A stretch of DNA of 64,000 nt, from assembly GCA_036771835.1 (NCBI GenBank), contig DAIPGN010000007.1, positions 57,665-121,664 on the forward strand, in the 5' to 3' direction. The stretch is from UBA4877 sp002399285. Its GTDB lineage: Bacteria > Bacillota > Thermoanaerobacteria > Thermoanaerobacterales > UBA4877. The notes beneath the pieces were generated by a model that ran no database searches, was not told where the DNA came from, and was given only the letters and a program-made list of their open reading frames with translations. A program made the position numbers and the translations under genes. Below are positions 1 through 7,078 of this stretch, in pieces; position 1 is the first letter of the stretch, and each line of letters starts with the position of its first letter.

Positions 1-293
1 TTGGCTTTGTCGGAGCCGCGACCATTGTGCTGCTCTATTTTATCATATTATATAGGATAATCAGGATAGCCATGAAGGCGAAAGATAAATTCGGCATGTA
101 TCTATGCGTGGGTGTGGCTTCTATGTTTTTATTCCAGATATTCGAAAATATAGGCATGACCATAGGGCTGATGCCTATAACCGGTATAACGCTGCCCTTC
201 ATGAGTTATGGCGGCAGTTCGCTTTTGGCAAACATGATTTCCTTGGGTATGGTGATAAACGTGGGTATGAGAAAGCAAAAGATAAACTTCTGA
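1..293 (+). CDS. rodA: RodA/FtsW family peptidoglycan glycosyltransferase, C-terminal end only
   Basis: Only the last 96 or so codons are in the window; the reading frame is open from base 3 to the stop at 291-293. The piece holds the last two or three membrane segments and the SEDS family signature PITGITLPFMSYGGSS near the C-terminus. SEDS proteins polymerise lipid II glycan strands at the cell membrane. RodA (elongation), FtsW (division) and SpoVE (spore cortex) cannot be told apart from this end alone. I prefer RodA because a gene of this kind commonly lies just before mgsA in clostridia, often after minCDE. The stop codon overlaps the ribosome binding site of mgsA. Confidence 0.85.
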   Translation, partial: GFVGAATIVLLYFIILYRIIRIAMKAKDKFGMYLCVGVASMFLFQIFENIGMTIGLMPITGITLPFMSYGGSSLLANMISLGMVINVGMRKQKINF

Positions 294-304
294 GGAGTGA
301 TTGC

Positions 305-739
305 ATGAATATTGCTCTTGTGGCTCATGATGCGAAGAAAAAGCAGATGATAAACTTCGCTGTGGCGTATAGGGACATATTGGCCGGTCACACTTTGTTT
401 GCAACGGGAGCTACGGGCGAATTGGTGGAGGAGCACACGGGACTCAACGTGCACAAGTTCCGGCCGGGCCCGTTGGGGGGCGACCAGCAGATCGGGTCCA
501 TGATAGCGCAGGATGAGATGGACATGGTCGTTTTCCTGAGGGACCCGCTTACGGCACAGCCGCATGAGCCTGACATAACTGCACTTCTGCGCATCTGCGA
601 CGTCCATAATATACCGCTGGCAACGAATATGGCCTCGGCGGAGGTGCTGATAAAAGGACTTTCGCGGGGAGATTTGGCTTGGCGCGAGGTCATAAATCCC
701 ATGCTTGGACAAAATGACGGGCAATGCAGTGAATGTTGA
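305..739 (+). CDS. mgsA: Methylglyoxal synthase
   Basis: A 144-residue protein, the usual length for the family. MgsA turns dihydroxyacetone phosphate into methylglyoxal and phosphate, a bypass that releases phosphate when sugar phosphates build up. The N-terminus MNIALVAHDAKK with His8, the phosphate-binding ATGATG stretch near residue 36, the signature GPLGGDQQIG with catalytic Asp60, and a second conserved Asp in RDPLTAQPHEPD (residue 80) are all present. The start ATG at 305 is chosen because TGAGGAGTGA lies just upstream and the family begins at this point; the frame is open further upstream, but that part overlaps rodA and is not conserved. Confidence 0.95.
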   Translation: MNIALVAHDAKKKQMINFAVAYRDILAGHTLFATGATGELVEEHTGLNVHKFRPGPLGGDQQIGSMIAQDEMDMVVFLRDPLTAQPHEPDITALLRICDVHNIPLATNMASAEVLIKGLSRGDLAWREVINPMLGQNDGQCSEC

Positions 740-785
740 CTAAATATCCCTGCTTTGAACCATAATGAATAATGTAATAAAGAAT

Positions 786-837
786 GCCTCCTTCAAATAT
801 ATTTAATTAATAGAATAAGGACGAAGGAGGCCTCCTT
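786..837 (+). promoter_or_regulatory. Inverted repeats that can hide the ribosome binding site of the M23 gene
   Basis: GCCTCCTTC at 786-794 is a perfect 9-base complement of GAAGGAGGC at 823-831, which contains the AAGGAGG ribosome binding site of the gene starting at 838. The same site is also the left half of a perfect 14-base palindrome, AAGGAGG-CCTCCTT, at 824-837 that runs up to the start codon. So two alternative anti-Shine-Dalgarno segments exist, one 28 bases upstream and one immediately downstream. No U-run follows, so this is not a terminator. Regulation of translation is inference; the pairing is read directly. Confidence 0.5.
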
Positions 838-1551
838 ATGTATAAAGTACAATACGGCGGAAAGATCAAGGGGAGCGGACAAAAGAACCTGAAGAGCAGA
901 GCTGCCAGGGTATTGCAGCAGACTGCGGTATCGCTTTTGATACTGGCGATATTGCTTACTCTATCATCCGTCAAGGTATCATTTTTCAAAAAAACCGTGG
1001 GTTATGTCAAAAAGGGCCTGGCCTACGATTATACCGTTGAAGACGGTATCAACGGCGTTAAATATGTATTCAAACAGATCCCGGTTTTTCGCGACAAAAT
1101 AGTCTCGGTATTTAAGAATATGGACAGCGGGGATACCCAACAGAAGATGGTAATGCCGGCGGAGGGTCCGATAACCTCGAAGTTTGGCATGAGGGTGCAT
1201 CCCGTCTTTAATGACCTAAGGATGCATCAGGGAATAGACATAGGCGTGGAAGAAGGTACGCCGGTAAAGGCGGTGCTGGATGGCAGCGTTGAAAAGGTGG
1301 ATTACGACAGTGAACTGGGCAAGTATGTTCTTTTAAAGCATAATGACAGGCTGGAAACACTATATGGACATCTGTCCGAGATAACGGTAAGCGTAAATGA
1401 CAAAGTAAAGCAAAACGATACCATCGGGAAATCGGGAGCGACAGGCTTGGTAACGTCTCCAAACCTTCACTTTGAGGTATGGGAGAATGAGAAAGCCGTA
1501 GATCCTTTGACAAAAATCGATGACGATTCTGATGAAAAAATATTGAATTAG
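838..1551 (+). CDS. Membrane-anchored M23/LytM-domain protein, SpoIVFA-like
   Basis: A 237-residue protein with a basic N-terminus, one membrane segment at about residues 29-47, a linker, and an M23 (lysostaphin-type) domain from about residue 105 to 225. Of the zinc ligands, His130 and Asp134 (MHQGID) and His211 (LHFE) are kept, as is His178. The catalytic His that normally stands two residues before the last ligand is Asn209 (SPNLHFE), so peptidase activity is doubtful. Its place after rodA-mgsA and before the radical SAM pair is that of spoIVFA in related genomes, where the protein anchors the SpoIVFB protease. No spoIVFB gene follows here. A sporulation scaffold or a weak cell-wall hydrolase are both possible. 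Confidence 0.7.
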   Translation: MYKVQYGGKIKGSGQKNLKSRAARVLQQTAVSLLILAILLTLSSVKVSFFKKTVGYVKKGLAYDYTVEDGINGVKYVFKQIPVFRDKIVSVFKNMDSGDTQQKMVMPAEGPITSKFGMRVHPVFNDLRMHQGIDIGVEEGTPVKAVLDGSVEKVDYDSELGKYVLLKHNDRLETLYGHLSEITVSVNDKVKQNDTIGKSGATGLVTSPNLHFEVWENEKAVDPLTKIDDDSDEKILN

Positions 1552-1565
1552 AGCAAAATTAAAAA

Positions 1566-1574
1566 TGGTATAAT
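1566..1574 (+). promoter_or_regulatory. Extended -10 promoter for the radical SAM operon
   Basis: TGGTATAAT combines the TGN extension with a perfect TATAAT. No good -35 box lies at the right distance (a TTGAAT at 1543 is 20 bases away). It sits 65 bases before the chosen start of the radical SAM gene, just after the M23 stop codon. Confidence 0.5.
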
Positions 1575-1638
1575 ATAAAAATATAAATCAGTTTATGATA
1601 AAATATTAATGTTATCAACAAAGGAAACGAGGAAGTAT

Positions 1639-3492
1639 ATGCTGAAGGACAAACTGCTGAACGAGATATTGCCTAAGGTTGAAAAGCCTGCTAGATATAT
1701 AGGCAACGAATTGAACAGCGTACACAAGGAATACGAAAGCGGAATGGTCAGGTTTGTATTTGCCTTTCCCGATACTTATGAAATCGGCATGTCACATTTG
1801 GGTATAAAGATATTGTACCATCTGTTAAATAAAAGAGAAGATGTCGTGTGCGAGAGGGTTTTTGCGCCCTGGGTCGATATGGAAGAGATATTAAGGAGAG
1901 AAGGACTGCCTCTTTTTTCTCTTGAAAGTATGACTCCGATCGCGGACTTTGACATCATAGGATTTACCCTGCAGTATGAGATGAGTTATACGAATATCTT
2001 AAATATGCTTTCTCTGGCGGGAATACCCATGGATGCCGCGGACCGTGACGACTCTCATCCCTATGTGATAGCCGGAGGACCGTGTGCATACAATCCCGAA
2101 CCCTTGGCACAGTTTATAGACTTTTTTGTCATGGGGGAAGGCGAAGAGGTCATCGGAGAAATAATGGACGTCTATAAGGAATGCAGGAAAAAGGGCACGT
2201 CCAGACAGGATCTGCTGCGCCGGATGGCGGATGTGGACGGCGTTTATGTGCCGTCGCTGTACGTCATGACATATAATGAGGACGGCACGGTCAGAAGCGT
2301 GAAACCGGTAAGCGACGATCTGCCCGCAAGGATAAAGAAGCGCGCAGTCAAAAAGATGGACGAGGTCTATTATCCCGACAATATGATCGTGCCTTACCTT
2401 CAGACTGTGCATGACCGCATCATGCTGGAAATATTCAGGGGATGTACGCGGGGATGCCGCTTTTGCCAGGCCGGAATGATTTACAGGCCGGTCAGGGAGC
2501 GCTCGGTCGAAAACCTGATGGACCTGGCTGAGAAGCTTGTGGCGTCCACGGGATATGACGAGATATCCTTAGTTTCTTTGAGCAGCTGCGACTATACCTT
2601 TCTGGATGAACTGATAGAATCCCTCATGGATAAATTTAAAGAAAAGGGGATAGGGATATCCCTGCCGTCGCTGCGGATAGACTCGAATTATGTGGATATA
2701 TTCAATAAGATCGAGGAGGTCAGAAAGTCGGGCATAACTTTGGCGCCCGAGGCAGGCTCACAGCGCCTCAGGGACGTTATCAACAAAAACGTGACCGAGC
2801 AGGACCTTGTCAATGCGGTCAGCGCGGCCTTTAAATTCGGCTGGCGCACGTTAAAACTCTACTTCATGATAGGCTTGCCTACGGAGACTGATGAAGACCT
2901 GGAAGGCATAGCGGAGCTTGGGGAGACCGTATTGAGAGAATATAAAAAGATCCACGGTAATACAAGGGGTCTTAAGGTGACTCTCAGTGCGTCGTCCTTT
3001 GTGCCTAAGCCCCATACTCCTTTTCAATGGGAGCCGCAGGACAGCATAGAGGAGATAATGAGAAAGCAGTCCCTTGCCAGGAGCAAAATAAGGGGACAGG
3101 CACTGAGATTCACATATCACGATGCCAAGCTGAGTTTCTTGGAAGCGGTCATTTCACGGGGAGACAGGCGTATATCCATGGTGCTGAAGAGGGCTTGGGA
3201 AAAGGGGTGCCGCTTTGACTCATGGAACGAATACTTTAAATTTGACCTATGGATGGAAGCATTTAAAGAAACCGGGATCGATCCCGGCTTTTACGCATCC
3301 AGGAAGAGACCGGACGATGAAGTCTTTCCTTGGGATCACATTGACGTCGGAGTAAATAAAGAGTTTTTGAAGCGGGAGAGAGACAGGGCATACAAGGGCC
3401 GGACCACTTTCGATTGCCGGAAGCACTGCATAAAATGCGGCGTACAAGATTTGGAAGAGGGGCTGAAATGCTATGGACAGGATCAGGGTTAA
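1639..3492 (+). CDS. TIGR03960-type radical SAM protein with cobalamin-binding-like N-terminus
   Basis: A protein of 617 residues from the ATG at 1639. This start is preferred over the in-frame ATG at 1609 because GAGGAAG precedes it and the family begins with the motif KVEKPARYIGNE soon after Met. The N-terminal third resembles a B12-binding fold; the central radical SAM core carries the cluster motif CTRGCRFC, three cysteines for a 4Fe-4S cluster. A second cysteine group (CRKHCIKC) stands near the C-terminus. The substrate of the family is not known to me. The next gene is its constant partner, sometimes fused to it, and overlaps its end by 20 bases, so the two proteins probably work together. 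Both sit in an operon with ribonuclease G and ribosomal protein genes, which hints at RNA or ribosome-related work, as inference only. Confidence 0.85.
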   Translation: MLKDKLLNEILPKVEKPARYIGNELNSVHKEYESGMVRFVFAFPDTYEIGMSHLGIKILYHLLNKREDVVCERVFAPWVDMEEILRREGLPLFSLESMTPIADFDIIGFTLQYEMSYTNILNMLSLAGIPMDAADRDDSHPYVIAGGPCAYNPEPLAQFIDFFVMGEGEEVIGEIMDVYKECRKKGTSRQDLLRRMADVDGVYVPSLYVMTYNEDGTVRSVKPVSDDLPARIKKRAVKKMDEVYYPDNMIVPYLQTVHDRIMLEIFRGCTRGCRFCQAGMIYRPVRERSVENLMDLAEKLVASTGYDEISLVSLSSCDYTFLDELIESLMDKFKEKGIGISLPSLRIDSNYVDIFNKIEEVRKSGITLAPEAGSQRLRDVINKNVTEQDLVNAVSAAFKFGWRTLKLYFMIGLPTETDEDLEGIAELGETVLREYKKIHGNTRGLKVTLSASSFVPKPHTPFQWEPQDSIEEIMRKQSLARSKIRGQALRFTYHDAKLSFLEAVISRGDRRISMVLKRAWEKGCRFDSWNEYFKFDLWMEAFKETGIDPGFYASRKRPDDEVFPWDHIDVGVNKEFLKRERDRAYKGRTTFDCRKHCIKCGVQDLEEGLKCYGQDQG

Positions 3493-4147
3493 ATACACGA
3501 AGGGAAGGGATGTAAGATATATTTCGCATCTGGACTTGATGAGGGCGTTGGAGAGGGCGCTTCGGAGAGCCGAAATACCCTTTGCGCTAACGGAGGGCTT
3601 TAATCCTAAACCCAAGATGAATTTTTCTCCCCCGCTTTCGCTGGGATATGTCAGTTGTGCGGAATACTTTGACGTCGACTTCACGACGGATATGCCGCCC
3701 GAAACATTTATATCTAAGATGAACGATGTGTTCCCCGTGGGAATAGGGATCACCGAGGCAGTCAAGATAGACCGCGCTTCGAAATCGCTGAACAGTATTA
3801 TAAACGGCGCCCGGTACGTGATCCGTTACCCCTTTGGCAGCGATATTGCGGACAGAGCCGGTGAATTTTTGAATAATGAAATAATCATCGAGAAGAAGAG
3901 CAAGAGGGGCGTCAAGACTGTGGATATAAAACCGCTGATATATGATTTTTCCGTCAAGGGCGAGGATACGATAGAAACTTGGCTACCGGCGGGCAGCACT
4001 GAGAGCATAAATCCGATGTACGTGCTTAAGGCATACCTGGATTTTGCCGGGGGAGAATTTCGTGAAGAGGGTGCATTTATAACGAGGACGGAGCAATATA
4101 TCGACAGGGATGGGAATACGCCGATGCAGGCGGGTGTGTGCGCGTGA
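3473..4147 (+). CDS. TIGR03936/DUF2344 protein, radical SAM-associated
   Basis: A 224-residue protein of the DUF2344 family. The start MDRIRVKYTKG and the block YISHLDLMRALERALRRA followed by EGFNPKPKMNFSPPLSLG are typical of the family, which is found next to or fused to the C-terminus of TIGR03960 radical SAM proteins. Its biochemical role is unknown to me. The ATG at 3473 lies inside the end of the preceding gene, and its own stop overlaps the start region of the ribonuclease gene, so all three are probably translationally coupled. Confidence 0.85.
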   Translation: MDRIRVKYTKGRDVRYISHLDLMRALERALRRAEIPFALTEGFNPKPKMNFSPPLSLGYVSCAEYFDVDFTTDMPPETFISKMNDVFPVGIGITEAVKIDRASKSLNSIINGARYVIRYPFGSDIADRAGEFLNNEIIIEKKSKRGVKTVDIKPLIYDFSVKGEDTIETWLPAGSTESINPMYVLKAYLDFAGGEFREEGAFITRTEQYIDRDGNTPMQAGVCA

Positions 4148-5550
4148 AGCAGCTTATAATCGATGCTTATACGGGACAGAGAAGGATAACGCTGGCCGAA
4201 GACGGCGACATATTGGAATACAGGGTCGACCCGGCGGAAAAGCTCTATGGGAATATCTACAAGGGCAGGGTGATAAATATCGTACCCGGCCTGGAAGCTG
4301 CCTTTGTAGATATCGGCTATAAGAAAAATGCTTATCTGCCTATGAAAAAGGGACTCATGGATAATATATCCCCGGGCAATTTCGCTATCGTGCAGGTGGT
4401 GAAGGAATCCATAGGGAATAAGGGGCCAAAGCTGACGATGGATATCACGCTCCCCGGAAAATATTTGGTGCTCATGCCGCTTTCCGATAATATAGGCATC
4501 TCCCACAGGATAGATACGGAAGAGGAGAAGAAAAGACTAAAGGAAAAGGTCAGGCGGATAAAGCCGGAGGGCATGGGCATCATCATAAGGACCAATGCGG
4601 TCAATGCCGGGTACGAAGAATTGTGCGCGGACATGAAACAGCTGACTGATAAATGGACTCAGATACTGAGCGTATATGAGATGTTCACGGTACCTGTGCC
4701 TATTTACAAGGATATAAGCTCATTGGAAAATTCCCTGATGGATATGGTCACTTCCGACGTAGATGAGATCGTGGTGAACAGCGCGGACGACTTTGAGTAT
4801 CTGCACGGCTATTTATCCGATGAAATGCCGGAGTATCTGCCCAAACTCAAGATGAAGCCCGATCCCGATATTTTTAAAAGCTATGGCGTAGAGGACAGTA
4901 TCGAAAACATATTCATGAGGAAGATAAACTTAAAGAGCGGGGGCTATATTGTCATTGACAATACCGAAGCCCTTACCGTGATAGACGTGAACAGCGGCAA
5001 ATTCACTTCCATGGGAAGTCTTGAGGAGACGGTACGCGCCATTAATTTCGAGGCGTCTAAGGAGATAGCGAAGCAGATCAAGCTGAGAAATATAGGCGGG
5101 ATAATAATCATCGATTTTATCGATATGGAGTTGGAAGAAAACCGCAGCGCTCTGCTGGAATACATGAAGGAACAGGTCAAAAGCGACAGGGTGAAGACCA
5201 ATGTGGTCGATATGACGTCCCTCGGGCTTGTGGAGCTGACCAGAAAGAAGGGGAAGGATACGAATGAAAGCTTCTTTGTGGATCAATGCCCGTATTGCCA
5301 TGGCAGGGGATGGATATTCACCGGCGAATATCTGCTGAGCAAGATCAAGCGCAAAATAATAAGGCTCGCGCAGAGATTTCCAGGCCGGGCCATCGTGGTG
5401 GAACTGAATCCGTTTACGATCGAAGAGTTTACGGAGGGCAACATGTTCCTGGTGGATCTGCAAAACGTATCGGATTCTGAAATAATCATCCGGGACAATA
5501 AGGATCTGACCCTGGACAGCTATAAGATCCATCTTGAAGACGGGGAATGA
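4138..5550 (+). CDS. rng: Ribonuclease E/G family endoribonuclease
   Basis: A 470-residue RNase G-type protein. An S1 RNA-binding domain (GNIYKGRVINIVPGLEAAF) opens the sequence at about residues 35-110. The DNase I-like catalytic part holds the two metal-binding acidic motifs, VIDVNSG and IIDFIDME, and the zinc-link CPYCHGRG follows. It lacks the long C-terminal scaffold of RNase E, so it is the short G-type. The family cuts single-stranded AU-rich RNA in rRNA maturation and mRNA decay. Two GTG starts are possible: 4138, or 4144, which forms a GTGA overlap with the stop of the upstream gene. The product lies just before rplU, a common arrangement. Confidence 0.92.
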   Translation: MRVKQLIIDAYTGQRRITLAEDGDILEYRVDPAEKLYGNIYKGRVINIVPGLEAAFVDIGYKKNAYLPMKKGLMDNISPGNFAIVQVVKESIGNKGPKLTMDITLPGKYLVLMPLSDNIGISHRIDTEEEKKRLKEKVRRIKPEGMGIIIRTNAVNAGYEELCADMKQLTDKWTQILSVYEMFTVPVPIYKDISSLENSLMDMVTSDVDEIVVNSADDFEYLHGYLSDEMPEYLPKLKMKPDPDIFKSYGVEDSIENIFMRKINLKSGGYIVIDNTEALTVIDVNSGKFTSMGSLEETVRAINFEASKEIAKQIKLRNIGGIIIIDFIDMELEENRSALLEYMKEQVKSDRVKTNVVDMTSLGLVELTRKKGKDTNESFFVDQCPYCHGRGWIFTGEYLLSKIKRKIIRLAQRFPGRAIVVELNPFTIEEFTEGNMFLVDLQNVSDSEIIIRDNKDLTLDSYKIHLEDGE

Positions 5551-5567
5551 GCCGGTTTTCCCTGACG

Positions 5568-5596
5568 TTGACAAGGAACGGACCTTATGTTAGAAT
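5568..5596 (+). promoter_or_regulatory. Promoter of the rplU-prp-rpmA operon
   Basis: TTGACA at 5568-5573, a 17-base spacer and TAGAAT at 5591-5596, the latter preceded by TGT (extended -10). It lies 18 bases past the ribonuclease stop codon and reads into the ribosomal protein leader. Confidence 0.8.
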
Positions 5597-5602
5597 ACTA
5601 AA

Positions 5603-5672
5603 GGTAAACCGCTCGGAAAGGGTTTTAAATCGGTACCTGTTTCCGGCGAGTCTTTGATGGGGAGGTTTTAAA
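5603..5672 (+). promoter_or_regulatory. Leader of the L21 operon, L21-leader-like
   Basis: About 70 transcribed bases separate the promoter from the rplU start. They can fold: GGAAA near 5615 pairs with TTTCC near 5640, with an outer CTC/GAG helix separated by an internal loop. Firmicutes carry a known structured leader here, thought to bind a product of the operon. I infer the same from position and fold; I could not run a covariance search. Confidence 0.45.
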
Positions 5673-5987
5673 GTGTATGCAGTGATTGAGACCGGAGGCA
5701 AGCAATACAGAGTGGCCGAAGGCGACGTTGTGAAGGTGGAAAAGCTTAATGTAGGCGAGGGCGACGACATCAACTTAGACAGGGTGCTTCTTGTCAAAAA
5801 GGACGACGAGAGCGTGACCGTCGGCACACCCGTTGTGGAGGGGGCCAGCGTGGATGCAAAAGTGCTGTCTCAGGGCAAGGCGCCTAAGGTGATCGTGTAT
5901 AAATATAAGGCAAAGAAGAATGAACGCAAGAAAAGGGGACATAGGCAGCCTTATACGGAACTGCAGATAAATAAGATAAACTTTTAG
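5673..5987 (+). CDS. rplU: 50S ribosomal protein L21
   Basis: A 104-residue protein with the L21 start MYAVIETGGKQYRV and the conserved C-terminal block YKAKKNERKKRGHRQPYTELQI. L21 binds 23S rRNA in the large subunit. The start is GTG at 5673, eight bases after GGGAGG; this fits the family N-terminus exactly. First gene of the classic rplU-prp-rpmA operon. Confidence 0.97.
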   Translation: MYAVIETGGKQYRVAEGDVVKVEKLNVGEGDDINLDRVLLVKKDDESVTVGTPVVEGASVDAKVLSQGKAPKVIVYKYKAKKNERKKRGHRQPYTELQINKINF

Positions 5988-5989
5988 AT

Positions 5990-6319
5990 ATGATAAATGT
6001 GGAAATCCTTAAAAAGGATGAACATATCGAGCGCATAGCCGTTACGGGACATGCCTTATATGCGCCCTATGGAGAGGACATAGTCTGCTCCGGGGTGTCG
6101 GCTTTGTGCCAGGCGTGTGCGGAGTCCTTGCTCAAGCTTACCAAGGGGAAATTCGATGTCGGCGTTGACAGCGGAGATTTTTATATAGCCGTGATCGATC
6201 ATGGCGCAAAAGAGAATGCCGTGAAGGTGAACGTCCTTTTGGATGGCCTGGCCATAGGGCTTAACAGTATTGAGGAGAGTTATCCTAATTATGTTAAGGT
6301 GAAGGAAAGGAGGATTTAA
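5990..6319 (+). CDS. prp: Ribosomal-processing cysteine protease Prp (YsxB family)
   Basis: A 109-residue protein. Prp is the cysteine protease that trims the N-terminal extension of ribosomal protein L27 in Firmicutes and related phyla. The catalytic pair is visible as His in TGHA (residue 21) and Cys in DIVCSGVSAL (residue 34). The gene starts two bases after the rplU stop without a clear ribosome binding site of its own, so it probably depends on coupling. Its substrate L27 is encoded directly downstream and carries the expected cleavage motif. Confidence 0.92.
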   Translation: MINVEILKKDEHIERIAVTGHALYAPYGEDIVCSGVSALCQACAESLLKLTKGKFDVGVDSGDFYIAVIDHGAKENAVKVNVLLDGLAIGLNSIEESYPNYVKVKERRI

Positions 6320-6321
6320 GA

Positions 6322-6600
6322 ATGATGGATCTTCAGCTTTTTGCACATAAAAAAGGTATGGGAAGCACGAGAAACGGCAGGGACAGTGAGTCGAAAAGAC
6401 TTGGCGTTAAAAGGGCTGACGGACAGTTCGTGCTTGCCGGAAATATTCTGGTAAGGCAGAGGGGAACGAGAATTCGCCCGGGCAAAAATGTGGGCATAGG
6501 CAGGGACGATACGTTATTTGCTCTGAATGACGGCGTCGTCAGGTTTGAGACAAAGGGCAATGATAAGAAGTATGTCAATATCGTTCCCGCAGCAAACTAA
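6322..6600 (+). CDS. rpmA: 50S ribosomal protein L27 with cleavable N-terminal extension
   Basis: A 92-residue L27. The N-terminus MMDLQLFAHKKGMGSTRNG contains the Prp site: cleavage after LQLFA would leave HKKG, the mature L27 tail that reaches the peptidyl transferase centre. The rest shows the L27 core DSESKRLGVKRADGQ. A strong AAGGAGG lies before the ATG pair at 6322/6325. The extension type is typical of Firmicutes. Confidence 0.97.
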   Translation: MMDLQLFAHKKGMGSTRNGRDSESKRLGVKRADGQFVLAGNILVRQRGTRIRPGKNVGIGRDDTLFALNDGVVRFETKGNDKKYVNIVPAAN

Positions 6601-6616
6601 TCTACAAGAAATTCTG

Positions 6617-6643
6617 AGGTTCTAGCCATGGCTAGAACCTTTT
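6617..6643 (+). terminator. Terminator after rpmA
   Basis: A perfect 10-base-pair stem, AGGTTCTAGC pairing with GCTAGAACCT, around a CATG loop, followed by a short TTT run. The short U-run suggests partial termination before the Spo0B-like gene and obg. Confidence 0.75.
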
Positions 6644-6663
6644 GAGTATGGGGGCGTTTTATA

Positions 6664-7074
6664 ATGTTTACGGAAGATGAAGCTATTGGTATTTTGAGAG
6701 ATTACAGGCATATATACATGAATGATCTTCAGGTGATACTCGGTTATATTCAGTTGAACGAACAGGAAAAAGCCGTTCAGTATATCAGGAAGATCAGCCT
6801 TGCCATGGATGAGGAATCCAAACTATACCGTGTAAAGGACAACTCTATGAAATGTGTCCTGATTAAGGGGTATACTAAGGCAAGGGAGAATTTTATCGAA
6901 ATGATCATAGAGATCGCCGACGAGGATAACGTTCTGTTCGCACAGTCTGACTGTATATATATTGAAAGGGAATTGGACAAGTCTATCAGGCAGGCCGTGT
7001 CCGACGGCAGCGGAAGGCTGAATATGAAATTGGGATACGATGGCGGCGCTTTTTTAGAAAGGTTAAACGGGTGA
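6664..7074 (+). CDS. Spo0B-like histidine phosphotransfer domain protein
   Basis: A 136-residue protein whose N-terminal half matches the Spo0B alpha-helical hairpin: RHIYMNDLQVILGYIQL (residues 15-31) with His16 in the place of the phosphorylated His, and Asn20 and Gln23 spaced as in Spo0B-type dimerisation domains. The C-terminal half is short and I could not match it to an ATP-binding domain. In Bacillus, spo0B stands directly before obg and passes phosphate from Spo0F to Spo0A. The same order is seen here (4 bases to obg). Most clostridia are thought to lack the Spo0F-Spo0B relay, so function in sporulation is likely but not shown. Confidence 0.65.
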   Translation: MFTEDEAIGILRDYRHIYMNDLQVILGYIQLNEQEKAVQYIRKISLAMDEESKLYRVKDNSMKCVLIKGYTKARENFIEMIIEIADEDNVLFAQSDCIYIERELDKSIRQAVSDGSGRLNMKLGYDGGAFLERLNG

Positions 7075-7078
7075 CGGT

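Noticed and set aside
104..304. Long upstream extension of mgsA in the same frame
   Set aside because: It overlaps rodA in another frame, is not like any MgsA N-terminus, and the ribosome site stands before 305.
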